The notes under the pieces: model-generated
Seen by the model: the letters and a program-made list of their open reading frames with translations, nothing else
The model's database searches: none
Told to the model about the DNA's origin: nothing
Part shown: positions 11,601-22,888 of the stretch, in pieces
How positions within the stretch are numbered: the first letter of the stretch is position 1
How the letters are laid out: each line of letters begins with the position of its first letter
Translations under genes and position numbers: made by a program
Source: Mactromeris polynyma
Taxonomy: Eukaryota > Mollusca > Bivalvia > Venerida > Mactridae
Assembly (NCBI GenBank): GCA_032209605.1
Contig: JASFXZ010000045.1
Coordinates: 124,001-188,000, forward strand
Length of the DNA stretch: 64,000 nt
Direction of reading: 5' to 3'

Positions 11601-12429
11601 ATTTTCCAGAACCAGACTTTGAGACAGCAATTGATAAAAAGGCTTATCCGAGTGCTTCAATAAAGCGACATCACCAGCATACCAGTAAGGATTCATTGCT
11701 TTGCTCACAATTAATTGTATTGTTTCTCGTTTCCTACTTTTTGTTTCCTCGCCTCCAACGAATCTGTGTAGGGAAATCCTGCTTTAATTATTTCTTTATC
11801 TATAAAAGGATTTGTATTACAACTATTGAATAACTGATTTTCACGATACGCGACTGTATAAAATATATATTGGCTTGTATATAATAATGATACATGTTAG
11901 TACATGTTTTCCTGTTTTCCACAAAGAGTTTAACATTATAAATTATATATTATGCCCACCCAAATCTTGTTTTTTCTGTTTTCTCCAGTTTCGTTCTTTT
12001 CAGTTTAATTTTATACCCATTAATCTTTAATTTATTTAACAGGGGTTCCATTTGACACTGGAATTTCCAAAAATCACATTTGACCCTAAACATTCTAACT
12101 GAAGGGTCAAAATTTCTTTAAATTATAGGTAATTTGGCTATAAAATGGTTAACCATATTATCAAAATGACCATTGGAGATTCAGCACCTAGTGGAACCCC
12201 TGTTTGGTATCCTAAGTAACTGTGAGGTCGTGATTTGTGAATCCAGACTTAGGCTGCCTCTGTTTTAGGTTTCCCTTTCATATTTTGTTGAAACGATGAG
12301 GCATAATTTTAAGGAAATAAAATATTTCTAAATCAGTGACACTTTAATGATGTGTAACATCGTTGATTAACTGTTATAATTTATCTCTCAATTTCAGAAA
12401 ACTACGAAGCCACATTGGATCCATTGTGA
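8364..12429 (+). CDS. WIPF: WIP/verprolin-family protein (WASP-interacting), 3' part
   Basis: WIP proteins bind WASP/N-WASP and actin and control Arp2/3-driven actin assembly. Five exons join cleanly through phase-1 introns: about 8364-8684, 9336-9437, 10450-10752, 11565-11684 and 12398-12429 (stop TGA 12427-12429). The protein is basic and proline-rich (PPLPAR, APPLPRR, APPPLPESRPP). Near the C-terminus, DFESRFRF, SDFPEPDF and KAYPS match the conserved WASP-binding segment of WIPF1/2 (ESRFYFHP, SDLPPPE, KSYPS in human). The family's N-terminal WH2 actin-binding motif is not visible, so the true 5' exons lie upstream or were missed. The first exon start is uncertain: TGTGAG before 8364 gives the right phase, and an in-frame ATG at 8366 could also be the start. 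The tail NYEATLDPL is short compared with vertebrates. Confidence 0.78.
9336..9437 (+). CDS. WIPF: WIP-like exon
   Basis: Acceptor ACACAG before 9336 and donor G|GTACGT at 9438 keep phase 1 with both neighbours. Encodes SRVFSDPVDASRPPPTPERL and a short Thr/Ser-rich tail. The polypyrimidine tract is weak, so the acceptor could be another nearby AG. Confidence 0.65.
10450..10752 (+). CDS. WIPF: WIP-like exon expanded by a 33 bp repeat
   Basis: Starts after TTTCAG and opens with NDAPPPLPESRPPKGPPKG. It then runs through seven 11-residue units of two types, HQSTGPPNPAI and HQGKGPPKPAI, encoded at 10512-10752. Two donors of equal phase exist 33 bp apart: CAAG|GTAAGG at 10719/10720 and CAAG|GTATAG at 10752/10753. 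The first is the better match to consensus. Confidence 0.75.
10754..10935. mobile_element. Family 1 MITE abutting a splice donor
   Basis: Starts TATAGTAAAACCTCA and ends TTAAGGTTTTTCTGTA, with the usual GGTGGTC-type internal phrases. The left end begins inside the GT of the WIP exon donor at 10753-10754, so the element supplies most of that intron's 5' splice site. Confidence 0.75.
11565..11684 (+). CDS. WIPF: WIP exon with WASP-binding motif
   Basis: Acceptor CTTTCAG, donor ACCA|GTAAGG. The split codon with the previous exon makes Asp, giving DFESRFRFHGPSDFPEPDF, then KKAYPSASIKRHHQH. This is the segment that decides the family call. Confidence 0.85.
12398..12429 (+). CDS. WIPF: WIP terminal exon
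   Basis: Acceptor ATTTCAG. The joined frame reads K-NYEATLDPL and stops at TGA 12427-12429. Vertebrate WIPs instead end in a proline-rich APPLPP tail, so this C-terminus is divergent or another terminal exon is used. Confidence 0.6.
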
Positions 12430-12506
12430 TATTTTAGGACACAGTGTCGATGGGAAACTCGTTGCAACAATGTACAGCGTGTATATGTGACATAAAGTCT
12501 TCATAT

Positions 12507-12532
12507 AATAAACTTTAGGGTCATATAATAAA
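12507..12532 (+). terminator. Tandem poly(A) signals of the WIP gene
   Basis: AATAAA occurs at 12507-12512 and 12527-12532, both inside a 20 bp direct repeat, about 80-100 bp after the WIP stop codon. This is a plausible transcript end. Confidence 0.55.
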
Positions 12533-12664
12533 CAATCCCATCATACCATTTGATCATTAAATTCCTGATAAGAAACCAAATAACGCATCGATAAGACGAA
12601 AGCAAAACAAGTGTGTCTGCGTCCTTACTATTAAGCAGATATACTTGTTTCGCTTTCTTCGATA

Positions 12665-12838
12665 TACAGTCGGACCTCGTTTATTCGAACTCATCGGGAT
12701 CGAAATTTTATTTCGATAAAAAACATGGTTTCGAAAAGCCTATTTCATTTCGATGATACATCGGAACCTGACATGTATTTCAGATAATACCGAGTATTTT
12801 GATAGAAGGTTGTCGAATAAACGAGGCGCAACTGTGTT
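12665..12838. mobile_element. MITE, family 2 (ACCTCGTTTATTCGA ends)
   Basis: The left end TACAGTCGGACCTCGTTT-ATTCGA and right end TCGAATAAACGAGGCGCAACTGTG are inverted repeats with a few mismatches. The interior repeats the ATTTCGAT motif. No coding capacity. Confidence 0.75.
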
Positions 12839-12844
12839 ATATAA

Positions 12845-13500
12845 CTAGCTGTGAGCAATGTTTGCTCGTTGTTTTCATGTATATATAATACTGTATATCA
12901 GTTAGGCATTGCAGTGACCTTTAGAGCGTTTGTTATCTTTTTCTATGATTCGATCTAATGATCTAGTTCACACCAAATGACCTAGTTTCCAATTTGACCT
13001 AGATTGAATAAGGTCAAACATTGTGCCAATATTCACTATGCAGTAAAACCTCACTTAAAGACCACCTCAATATTGAGACCACCTCAAAATTAAGACCAAA
13101 AATTTCAAGTACATTTTATGGTTGCTCTTTATTCTACCTCAATATTTAAAAAGACCATCTCAATAAGAAGAAAAGGTTTTCAAGGGTCCCAATGATGGTC
13201 TTATTATTGAGGTTTTACTGTATATCAGTTTCAAATGCTAACCAATTGTTTCTATAATTTGACCTAATGACCTATTTATTTACCCCAGATGACCCAATAT
13301 TGAACTTATCTGATATTATATTGAAGGTAACTTTCTGACGATGTTTAATCAATATTTTGCTACAATCACATGTGCACTGTACGGTGTTAACACGTCAACT
13401 ACTGACGACGAACAGATGACGACGGATGCATAGCAATCACAATAGCTCACTTTAAGTGCCTTGTGCTCAGATGATCTAAAAGTGAAAACACCCACCTTTG
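12845..13500. repeat. Interspersed repeat (TGACCTAGTTT family) split by a MITE
   Basis: Contains repeated ATGACCTAGTTT and AATGATCTAGTTC phrases and ends with ACGACGGATGCATAGC, then CAATAGCTCAC. This pattern recurs in many bivalve genomes. A family 1 MITE (13041-13222) is inserted in the middle. Confidence 0.55.
13041..13222. mobile_element. Family 1 MITE nested in an older repeat
   Basis: Starts CAGTAAAACCTCACTTAAAG and ends TATTGAGGTTTTACTGTA. Internal phrases match the copy at 7919. Confidence 0.88.
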
Positions 13501-15554
13501 CCAGAAGTTACCTTATTATTTTTGTAAAATGTTTTGTAAATGAAACTGTTGATAAGCCAATAAAAAGCTTTAATTTTTCATGTCTTACTTTTGTAACTCT
13601 ACTGTAACAGCAGTAGTCCTTCAAGTAACTCATATTTCCTCAACAGCAAGATGTGATAAAACAGGTTGTGAAGAGCTAATGCTTTAATTCATAGCATCTT
13701 TTTTTAAGAACAACTTTCAAACTTAACTGCATTACTTTCATTCATAAACATTTGAAGTAGACGCTTGACAAAAAGGAGCCCTAATTTCTTCATTCTTGAA
13801 AAAAAATTGAGGCATAAATTATAGAGGGCGATAGTGAATGATACCAAAAGCAATAAATTTGTTATGGTCTTAATGAGACTGAAACAGAAAACAACAGTAT
13901 GACCATCATAGTCATAGTATCAAGGGGAGTGATACATTCTCGTCAGCTCTCGGATATTTCCGTACCACTTCGTTATTCTAATAACACTTGACGTAGTTGG
14001 CCGAGGTTTTCCGAATGGGGAGTGATAGTACAGTGGATAGAAGACTGGATGATACAGGTTGGGGTGTGTATCTTGCAAAGGTCACTACCATGTTTCCCCA
14101 TATCCGGCACTTATTTCTTGGAAGCAGACTTAAAAAGGATTCAATAAGCATAATGCTTTCATCACGTGGAACGTAAATTGGTACATGTAAATATTGTGGG
14201 TTTTGGTGCAAAATTACAGTAATTTAGTTTTATGAAAGGAGTTACATTAGTGTTGCAATAATTCCTTAGTATCAAAATGATTCCAAAATATCATTCAAGG
14301 TACATAGTCTTTGATTTTTTGTCAAAATAGGCTCAATTGTAAATATGAGAAAATTGGTGGCAATTGCCTTCATATAGATGTACAACACTGCCTTGTCACT
14401 ATGCTCAATAAGACAAATACATTAGTCTGATACAGGTATTTTTCTATCCTGACCAACACACCCAAGTTAACACTAGAATAGGAATCACCTGTGGATGTGA
14501 ATAGTGTTTGCTGTTCCAGGAAACTTTTAAGAAAAGTTTTAATGTGGAGTTTTAGGGTACATCAGTATGGAAGCATTTACATGTCATTCATCTAGGCATA
14601 TTTTGATAGAAAATAAGATTATCTACCTGTAGGGACTCAAACAGATTAAAACAATACCAAAATAATAATTAAGATGTTCAAGTATCTTACATTTATTATG
14701 CTCATTATATCAATATGTTATATCAATATAATATGGTACATTATTTCAAAATTCAATGACTATTGTGTCTTTTGTTTAAACAATTTTCAAAATTTTACAA
14801 TATTATAACATTTCTAATGAAATGTACAATTCTGTTGTCTGGAGTGAGGTCACAAAACAAAATAGCCGCATCAGAAGGATAATAAATCTTCAGCTATAAA
14901 TACCTCGAGTTATTCGATAAATACGACCAAATGACAATATTTTTGATACCTTCAAAATGACAATATGTAGGAAGAGGAATGCCCGAGTAGTTTGATTATT
15001 ATACAGACTGAAAACATAAATCAAAATCAGAACATAATCCCGCACACTTTTTTTGTATAAGACCATGTGTGCTCTTACAACTGATTGAAGTATATTCAGC
15101 AGGTACACCACCCATTCCTGTATCAAATTCAATACGTGTCCCTATACAAAGACGTCTATTCCTTGCATATCATCTCCAGATTGGGACAGTAAGATGTTTA
15201 AAAATTATTCTGCTAATAAACAACTTGTCTTCATATAAATTTATTTAATATTCTTAATAGCGTATAATTTTGGGCCTCTTTCTCTAAACTGGAATTTACA
15301 TTTGTTGAGAAATATCACCATTAATAAAATATTCACATTTAAACCAGGTTATATCAATTGTAAACTGATTATTCACACTAGAAATACTACACAGTACCAC
15401 TAACATTATACTTCAGCTAAAAACTACGATTGTGTCCTTAAACCCCTCCCATATTAATAGGTTACCCCTACCATAAATTCCTTGACGCTATAAATTCAGG
15501 AAGTCATAATTATATAGTGGTGACAGGTCCAATACAAATGCATGAAAAGCTATG
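13501..15554. other. No gene seen
   Basis: Intergenic AT-rich sequence between the two convergent genes. Reading frames here (for example 13978-14211 and 14890-15132 on the minus strand) have no recognisable content and no splice context. Confidence 0.5.
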
Positions 15555-15900
15555 TATAAATTAGATGTGTCCTCAGGACACAGACAATGCCGCTATGAGA
15601 TTTTCAGTAGAATGCAAATATATTGTTTATAAAGGCTATACATGTATAAAATTTTGAAGCAAACTAAATCCACCCTCTCAAGCGTTATTGATCAAAAACC
15701 TACTTTTTTAAGTTAAAAAAGGGCCATTACTCCTAAATAGGTGAATTGTAACGGAAATCGAACTTGACCTGTATGTTATTATCCTATGCATATGTGCCCA
15801 ATATAAATTGAATCCATTCATCCTTTCAAAAGATATTGATCGGAAACCAATTTTCGCACAGACTGACAAGGGTAACACTTTATGACCCTTCGCCATATTT
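15555..15900. repeat. GGGCCATTACTC-type interspersed repeat
   Basis: Reads AGATGTGTCCTCAGGACACA, then CCACCCTCTCAAGCGTTATTGATC, AGGGCCATTACTCC and GACTGACAAGGGTAACAC-TTTATG. It is related to the repeats at 37150-37380 and 61570-61785, which share the ATCCACCCTTTC, TTATTGATCGGAAATC and GACAGGGGTAACAC phrases. Confidence 0.6.
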
Positions 15901-15969
15901 CCGACCGAAATATGTTCAGCATGTTATAGGAAACAGACGTACAGTTTTCATGTTTAACAAAATGTCTGG

Positions 15970-15975
15970 TTTATT
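15970..15975 (-). terminator. GCLM: Likely poly(A) signal of GCLM
   Basis: TTTATT on the plus strand is AATAAA on the minus strand, about 0.8 kb past the GCLM stop codon. The stretch 15976-16787 would be 3' UTR. Inference from position only. Confidence 0.4.
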
Positions 15976-16787
15976 CTTAACAAATACAATATATTACATA
16001 ACAGCATAATTTCCTTATCAATATTATACATATACACAACATTCTAGTAGTGCAATATCTAGTATTTGCAATTTCTAGTCACAATAGTGAATTACGCCAA
16101 GTGTAATTTCTACATAATATAGTACAATGCAATGAATGCTTTTTGTTGTAGTGATAAATTATTATAACACATAATTAAAACTTTGACTCAATTGTGAGGA
16201 AGCACAACCAATCAATGTTAAGGCAACTTAACACGATTGAAGTATAAAACATAATGCATTTATAATTATCTGTAAATTTATATTAACGTATTACCCATAC
16301 AAATGAACATAATCCTGCTGACCTCTATCAGCGTAATGAGCCAATTTGCTACGTTTAGTTTTGACTTTCATTGTTTTAATTAAAGGACCAGTAATGTATG
16401 ATTCATTCAGTGATTTGATATATTCAGCAAAATTGCTGTATAGTACAGGTGTGTCACTATTTTTTGAATTAGCAGGGAAATCATCTAAAGTAAGCGGGGT
16501 CTGGGGGTGTACTCCCCTTAATTATGATCATTCATACAAGAAAAGTAGCCGGGTGATGAAGTAAATTTACCACCTACCGGCTCATATTGACACCACTGTA
16601 GTATCTTAATGCATGAAGGTCAGGATCAGGTTGATTTGCTTATGGATCATAATTAAGGCTATTACCTTTTTAAAGATCTACTGTCATATATCATTAAATA
16701 AAAAATGTAAACGATGAGCAGACAAAAGTCATAAACATAGACTATAAAAATTTAAGTAAAAGCATATCACAGACATATATTGTTCTT

Positions 16788-16966
16788 TCATTTTCTTCGT
16801 TTCGGATCTCTTGCGGCTTTCACAATGTATCCTTTAGATTTGACAATTCCTCGACATTTGATGAGTACGGAGTATCGAAGAACCCACTGTGGTTCCCAGA
16901 ATTCGCTGTCTTTCTCTGTGCTTCTCTCCCTTATCACCTCTTGCAATGTTTCTGTAGGCAATACAG
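16788..16966 (-). CDS. GCLM: GCLM exon 7
   Basis: Acceptor TTTGTAG. Encodes TVLPTETLQEVIRERSTEKD, then WEPQWVLRYSVLIKCRGIVK and a basic tail ending PKRRK. Stop TGA at 16790-16788. Confidence 0.95.
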
Positions 16967-19900
16967 CTACAAAGAAAGAAAGTTTTTAACAATTTTACTA
17001 ATAGAAACATTAAGTATCTTAAAAAACCTACTGCATTGCCTGGTTGTCCACCTCTGCAGGCCCTTTTTATGGCAAATTTTGGGGTGATATTGGGTCCCAT
17101 TTCCCAAAGAATTTTTTTTTTAAATTATTTAAAATTTTAGCCTTATAAATACCCAAATTTGGTGATTCATGATGCAAACGGACCTGCCATACTTCCCTTA
17201 AAAATGGCTGTTCTGGTATGGTAGGTTGTGGGTTTGATCCCTAGCCACGAAACATTTAAGTGTTTAAAATGGTACATGTACTAGTATCTTCCTTGCATAC
17301 ACTTGGCATTATCAGGATATAGTGCTAGGACTGATATGCCCTGTGTTTCATTAATATGACTGTGTGTTTCAAGTGTTGACAGCATGGTATCACAGTGTTG
17401 ACAGCATGGTATCACAGTGTTGACAGCATGGTATCACAGTGTTGACAGCATGGTATCACAGTGTTGACAGCATGGTATCACAGTGTTGACAGCATGGTAT
17501 CACAGTGTTGACAACATGGTATCACAGTGTTGACAGCATGGTATCACAGTGTTTACAGCATGGTATCATAGTGTTGACAGCATGGTATCACAGTGTTGAC
17601 AGCATGGTATCAGTGTTGACAGCATGGTATCACAGTGTTGACAGCATGGTATCACAGTGTTGACAATATGGTATCACAGTGTTGACAGCATGGTATCACA
17701 GTGCTACTGCATTATTAAGACAGATTCAGGTCCATTCACATCATTTTGTATCAACTAATTTACGACTTATGTTGAATTTGGTTTTCTCAAATAACATTGT
17801 ACTATTTCAGGAAGTATTGTTCTCTCAATATATCAACTAACAGGCACCAATTTGTTTTCAATTGCTTTGCAAGCATGACACTTGTCCATGAAATAGGACA
17901 GTGCTATAAAATTACGAAAAATTGATCCAGATAATATCAACAAAGTAGACAACACTATCTTTTTAAGGTCTCATTGAATTGTTAAATATTTATATATACA
18001 AGTACATACTTCTGGGGTCATTGTGCGTTAACAGCTGTATGTCATTCAGTTTGGCATACTCAACCAGATCTTTAGGCATAACACAGCATGAATCCAAATT
18101 CACTTGATTTATTACTGGCTTTACCTGTAAATACAAAAAAGATAAATTACAAACTTTGGCACATCAAAGAATACTTAAACATATTAATTATACAGTAAAA
18201 TCTCACTTAAAGACCATCTCATTAATAAGACCACTTCAAAATTAAGAGCACAATTTTCAAGTCCATCTCTTATATTCAACCTCAATATTAAGAACACCTC
18301 AAGAAGAAGACCAGTTTTAAAGAATTCCACGGGTGGTCTCATTATAAAGGTTTTACTGTACATATATTGTGAAACAAACCTTTTCAACATGTACAAATCA
18401 CTTTCGGTGATTGCTTCCGAGGTTATTAAGCAGCACTTGCACCAAATTCGGTGATAAGAAAGTTTATGATCAAATCACACTCAACACTGGCTAGAAAACA
18501 CGACCATTGGACCTGATGTCAGGTGCTCTACCGCTGACAACAACGACTCTTCAACACCAATGGTGGTCTTATCATTAATGTTTCACAGTATCAATAGAGG
18601 AAGAAAAAAATAGCGTTACCTCAGCCCAGTCATGCAGTTGTTCCAAAAGTGGTTTATCAAGATCAGCCATTCCAACAGACCAGACAGCTTCCTTGTGTAC
18701 CATGAGTTCTAATGCCTTCCAGTATGGTTGTATAGTTTCCAGAGTAAGTTCTTCATTCTCTGATTCAGGGAATGACAACAATGCTGTTTCTATATGCTTC
18801 ACACCCATCTCAGACAATGCTAAAATAAGTCAATTATTTGTGATAAAATTTAAACAATTATTTCAGAACTAATTTGTATGTATAACAGCATGACAGAAAT
18901 GTATCTGCTACAAGTAAACACCATATTGAAAGAAGGCTAAATTACCAGGAAAATGAAATAAATACAAAAAAAACATACAGGCACCCATTTGTGGATTACT
19001 GTGTTGGATATAGATTCCTCAATCCACCTTGCAAGTTTTATTCCAGTTTGATGGCAATCAATGGTACTTATAATTTCTCATTAAATTTTACAAGATGAGA
19101 ATAGAGATGGTGACACAGCAACAACATTCAAGCCACAAGAATGGCTCCTTACTGTACAAAACAGTGGAGCTACAAATAAATTTCAGATACCGCAAAACAT
19201 TGATCCTCAGTAGGTACGGTACACTCCCATTGAAGATGGGATTTACAATTTAGTTTTTTTATTAGTTGGGGGTTTAAATTCAGCAAAATTAAGAGCCAAG
19301 ACAGCAGAAATGAAATGAAAAATACTGCCAATTAAATTATATACAATACTCAACAGGTGTTATAAACACTTTGTCATAGTCAATGAGGTGAATAATTATG
19401 AAATCTCTATTCATTACTTCTTACCTTTTTCAATTGCTTCTGTGATGGCAGTTGGAGGTAGGCGTGTACATAGAAAAATCTTAACTGAAATATAAGGAAA
19501 CAGAAGTACAGCCAAGTATAGGCATTCTAGCCACGCATAAGGCAAGGGTTGGAGTCAAACCTGTCTGTAAAGACCACCCATCAGAACAGCAAAATGTGGT
19601 CTTTGTTTGCAGGTGGTCTCTATTAACAGATTAAATATCATTGAAAATGGTCTGTTGGGAGATACAATTGGTGGTCTTTGCTGACAGGTTTTGCAATAGT
19701 GGTCTTTGTTCGCAGGTGGTCTTTAACACAGGTTTGACTGTATAAGGCAAGGGTTGGAGATCCAAGTCTTCGATTATAGAACAAAATGCTGGGAAAAATC
19801 ACAATGATCTAAAATTCATTAACGCTACACTGTATCAAATTATAAACAATGTATAACAATGGTTTACATTCTATCTTCAGAAAAAAGATTCTCTGAATTT

Positions 19901-22888
19901 TTTGTATTTTTAAACAAAAAGTCCTGCATGAAAGACCACATGTTGGAGCTCAGTCAACTTTCGTGGGTTGGTCAGGGTATCACAAATAAACAGTTTATAT
20001 GGATGGTATTTAAGAATGGCCAAAGCAACTATTTTTAAGATCATTCCATATTCATACCATAAAAGCTATGAGAAGTTTCCCTGTCACAGTAATTGTTTCA
20101 GTTTTCTAAAAGTTAAGCTTACCAGTAAGCTTGAGATCACCTCTTTCTTCTTCAAGAATCTTTTCTTTAAACTTCTGATGAACACAAGTCAACTCTGGTA
20201 AGTACTACAATATAAATGTTTGAAAAGTTACAACATAAACACATGTATACAAAACGACATGTACACAAGATTCTCAGGCACTTCTAATTTACTACTTTTC
20301 GAGTCTTGAACTCCTACTCCTGCACTGGGGACTCCTCTTTTTTTTTTAAATTACATAAAAGGGCACACATACCAGCGAGAACCCTTGGTACATGTATCGA
20401 GGTAAAAATATCAAGGTGGGTAGGTTAGAACATGAACTCATTCCATTTTCAATGTTCATTTGGAACTGAAATTGATGAGATTAATTTTGTAAGTTTGACT
20501 ATACATGTTATATACTTGATAAACAGAAAACAGATAATACTTCCTTCTTTGGAAACAATTCATAGCCGTAACAGTGTTTGTTCTTCCGGAATTATAAAAA
20601 AGTCGGTGTCAGCAAGAAACAGCAAGCATTGGTCTGATTTGGTTGGATTAGAATCCTTTTTTTTTATGGCCTTAGAAATACATAATAAGCTTAACAGCAA
20701 ACTTGGTTACCATAATATAATAATCAACAATAAATCGGCAAGATTATATACCTGGATCTATTCAAGCGGATAGCAAAGATCAACAATGCATAAAAATTAT
20801 GTTCTCATTTGCAATGTGTGTGTAATATACATTGTAAAATATATTAACAAGGGTTTCCTAGGACAAATTGTGTACTCAAGTATTCAAGGAATGGTATATA
20901 AGATACATATCTATATTACTGAAGTAAATCAAGGGGACAAAGTGCTCCCAATGTGGGGCTCAAACCAATGACCCCCTCAACACTAGAACAGTGCTCTACC
21001 GATTGTGCTAACCATGAGGCCGTCTAACCCCACACCACTACACTCCTCCCCCATCCAGCATTTGAGGCTAAACCACCATCGGCCGAAAACCTATAAAATC
21101 ATACCTTTCTTGAGCAAAGACAAACAACTTTGCAAGTATTTTAATATTAACTAGAATGCGGCAATAGGACACGGATGCCTCCACTTGCAGCCTTTGTCAC
21201 AAAAGCAAATGCTAATATTCTGCTCATAGTTTGTGAATGGATATCAAAATTACTAAGTGAACAACTGTACTAATTATAGTGATAAGTCAAGGGCCATAAC
21301 TTTGCACTTACTGGACACAGGCAAACACGAAACCCCAGGTGCACAACTATACAGGTTGGTGAACATTCCTGTACAGTTTGGTGAGTGTAGCTGATATACT
21401 GTTGGAGATATGCGCGACACAAAATTGCACGCTCTGTATGCTATATTTTCAATAAATCAAGGGCCATAACTTTGCACTTACTGGGCTCACCGAATTATGA
21501 ATCCCCAGGTGCAATATGATACATGCATGTGAACATTTCTGTAAAGTCTTATAACTCTGGCTCATATACTTTTGAGATATTTGCGACACAATATTGCATA
21601 CTCTGTAGGCTATATTTTAACTAAGTCAAGGACCATAACTCTGCACTTAATGGGCACAGCCAAACATGAAACCCCAGGTGCACAACTTCACATGCTGGTG
21701 AACATTCCTGTAAAGTTTAAGGACTCTGGCTCATATTGTTTTAGAGATGAGTGACACAAGATTTTGTGACAGACGGAAGGATGGACGGACAGACAGACGG
21801 ACAAGGGCAAATCTATATGCCCCCCCCCCCCTACTACTAGTTCTAGTCAACAAGGCAGCTCGATCCAAACTGAGGATCCCGGCGGAAGCGTTCCGATTGC
21901 TCATGTGTGTGTATCAGGCGGCACCTAGAGGCCGTATTTGCAGACCACTTCCACTACATAACAAATCAAAGATATATATAGAATTATTTTCTCACAGAAG
22001 TTAGCAATACGCACCTGAAGTTCATTCTTATCAGCTGATTCCAAATAATTCTGTAAGGTTGACCCTACACATTCACTGATCTATAAAAAAGTAAATAAAT
22101 CATTGAATAATTAATTAAAGAAAAGACAAATAAACCAATAAATTCATGATGTTGCTGCATGTAATCTTGATTGATTGATTTATTTTATTCAGGTAAAATA
22201 CACATATATAGAATTAAATTGAATTAAATACATAAATACCAACATCTTTTATAGTTTGACAGAGGCCAAATTTCTAAGGTTATGGTCTGCGATATGGATC
22301 CATAAACATAGAGTTGGAGATTAGGGGTACCTGTAACCTTTCCAATATAAATCTACCTACATGTATATGTGGGACTACGTACAATACCCGTAGACTCAGA
22401 TTCTGGGTACAGACCCGTGCCTTAAGACACAAAAATGTCACTTTATAGAAATTTAGAGCAAGTCATACTGTTGATCAAATGAGGACGCATCCCCCCCCCC
22501 CCCTTCCTCCATTAGGCCTATTTACAGTAAAATGAATTTTAGTTCATACGGACATCGGCAATGGTCCAACTAATTCTTCTATACGCAGTTTCTCATGATA
22601 TCACAGATATACGTACTCGTAACATGTTCGATAGATCTATAACAGGAATACGTAATGTACTTATGTACTAATTAATGATCACCAGGTGCCCGTAATCAAA
22701 AGCTAGAAATGCAAAATTTGCATCCAGTAAACAATGACATGAAAAATAAAATTCACAATTCCATAAAATAATACCTCTTCTACAGGAGATTGTGAAGGTT
22801 TTCTCTTCAACCGATTCCAATGGACAATGTTGCCGCTATTTATTAGAATACTTGCAGCTTTTGGAATTATGGGGATTTCGTCCGCCAT
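16788..22888 (-). CDS. GCLM: Glutamate-cysteine ligase modifier subunit
   Basis: GCLM binds the catalytic subunit GCLC in the cytosol, lowers its Km for glutamate and weakens feedback inhibition, so it sets the rate of glutathione synthesis. Seven exons on the minus strand join with matching phases to an 804 bp frame: 267 residues plus stop, against 274 in human. Exons: 22775-22888, 22015-22080, 20123-20192, 19425-19484, 18620-18819, 18010-18124, 16788-16966. Hallmarks are GNIVHWNRLKRK near the N-terminus, LTLETIQPYWKALE, GMADLDKPLLEQLHDWAEV, the near-invariant QVNLDSCCVMPKDL and DIQLLTHNDP, and WVLRYSVLIKCRGIVKSKGY at the C-terminus. All exons are intact. The gene is convergent with the WIP gene and upstream of the foldback element. 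Confidence 0.96.
17367..17705. repeat. 22 bp minisatellite in GCLM intron 6
   Basis: About 15 near-identical copies of GTGTTGACAGCATGGTATCA-CA, with one shortened unit near 17610. Low divergence indicates recent expansion. Confidence 0.95.
18010..18124 (-). CDS. GCLM: GCLM exon 6
   Basis: Acceptor TTTACAG, donor AGAA|GTATGT. Encodes VKPVINQVNLDSCCVMPKDL and AKLNDIQLLTHNDPR, nearly identical to vertebrate GCLM. Confidence 0.96.
18191..18360. mobile_element. Family 1 MITE in GCLM intron 5
   Basis: Starts TACAGTAAAATCTCACTTAA and ends TATAAAGGTTTTACTGTA. A further fragment of the right end lies at 18556-18590. Confidence 0.85.
18620..18819 (-). CDS. GCLM: GCLM exon 5
   Basis: Acceptor ATTTTAG, donor GCTGAG|GTAACG. 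Encodes the core with ALSEMGVKHIETALLSFPES and the IQPYWKALE and SVGMADLDKPLLEQLHDWAE segments. Confidence 0.96.
19425..19484 (-). CDS. GCLM: GCLM exon 4
   Basis: Acceptor ATTTCAG, donor AAAAAG|GTAAGA. Encodes VKIFLCTRLPPTAITEAIEK, phase 1 on both sides. Confidence 0.93.
19554..19742. mobile_element. MITE related to family 1 (GTCAAACCTGT ends)
   Basis: Left end GTCAAACCTGTCTGTAAAGA, right end TTAACACAGGTTTGACTGTA, inverted repeats of each other apart from a few bases. Internal GGTGGTCTTTG phrases. In GCLM intron 4 to 3 sequence, on the 5' side of exon 4. Confidence 0.82.
20123..20192 (-). CDS. GCLM: GCLM exon 3
   Basis: The acceptor must be ACCAGAG|TTGAC rather than the CAG two bases earlier, because only this keeps the frame open. 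Encodes LTCVHQKFKEKILEEERGDL then KLT; donor ACTG|GTAAGC. Confidence 0.9.
20930..21060 (-). mobile_element. tRNA-headed SINE
   Basis: The minus strand reads TTAGCACAATCGGTAGAGC, a good A box, and 30 bases on GGTTTGAGCCCC, a good B box. It does not keep tRNA stem pairing across the whole length, so it is a SINE head rather than a tRNA gene. Confidence 0.7.
21150..21830. repeat. GGGCCATAACTTTGCACTTACTGG interspersed repeat, three sub-units
   Basis: Three related blocks, each with AAGGGCCATAACTTTGCAC or a variant (near 21290, 21460 and 21630), then a CCCCAGGTGCA phrase and a TGAACATTCCTGTA phrase. Ends with GACGGACAGACAGACGGACA and a run of C. A second copy lies at 58655-59234. Located in GCLM intron 2. 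Confidence 0.85.
22015..22080 (-). CDS. GCLM: GCLM exon 2
   Basis: Acceptor TTATAG, donor CAG|GTGCGT. 22 residues, ISECVGSTLQNYLE then SADKNELQ, phase 0 on both sides. Corresponds to the human DCIQKTLNEW region. Confidence 0.92.
22775..22888 (-). CDS. GCLM: GCLM exon 1
   Basis: ATG at 22888-22886. Encodes MADEIPIIPKAASILINSGN and on to PSQSPVEE. Donor GAG|GTATTA, phase 0. Confidence 0.95.

Noticed and set aside
20930..21060. tRNA gene
   Set aside because: A and B boxes are present, but the four stems do not pair throughout; better read as a SINE head. The same holds for 43437-43535 and 46805-46895.
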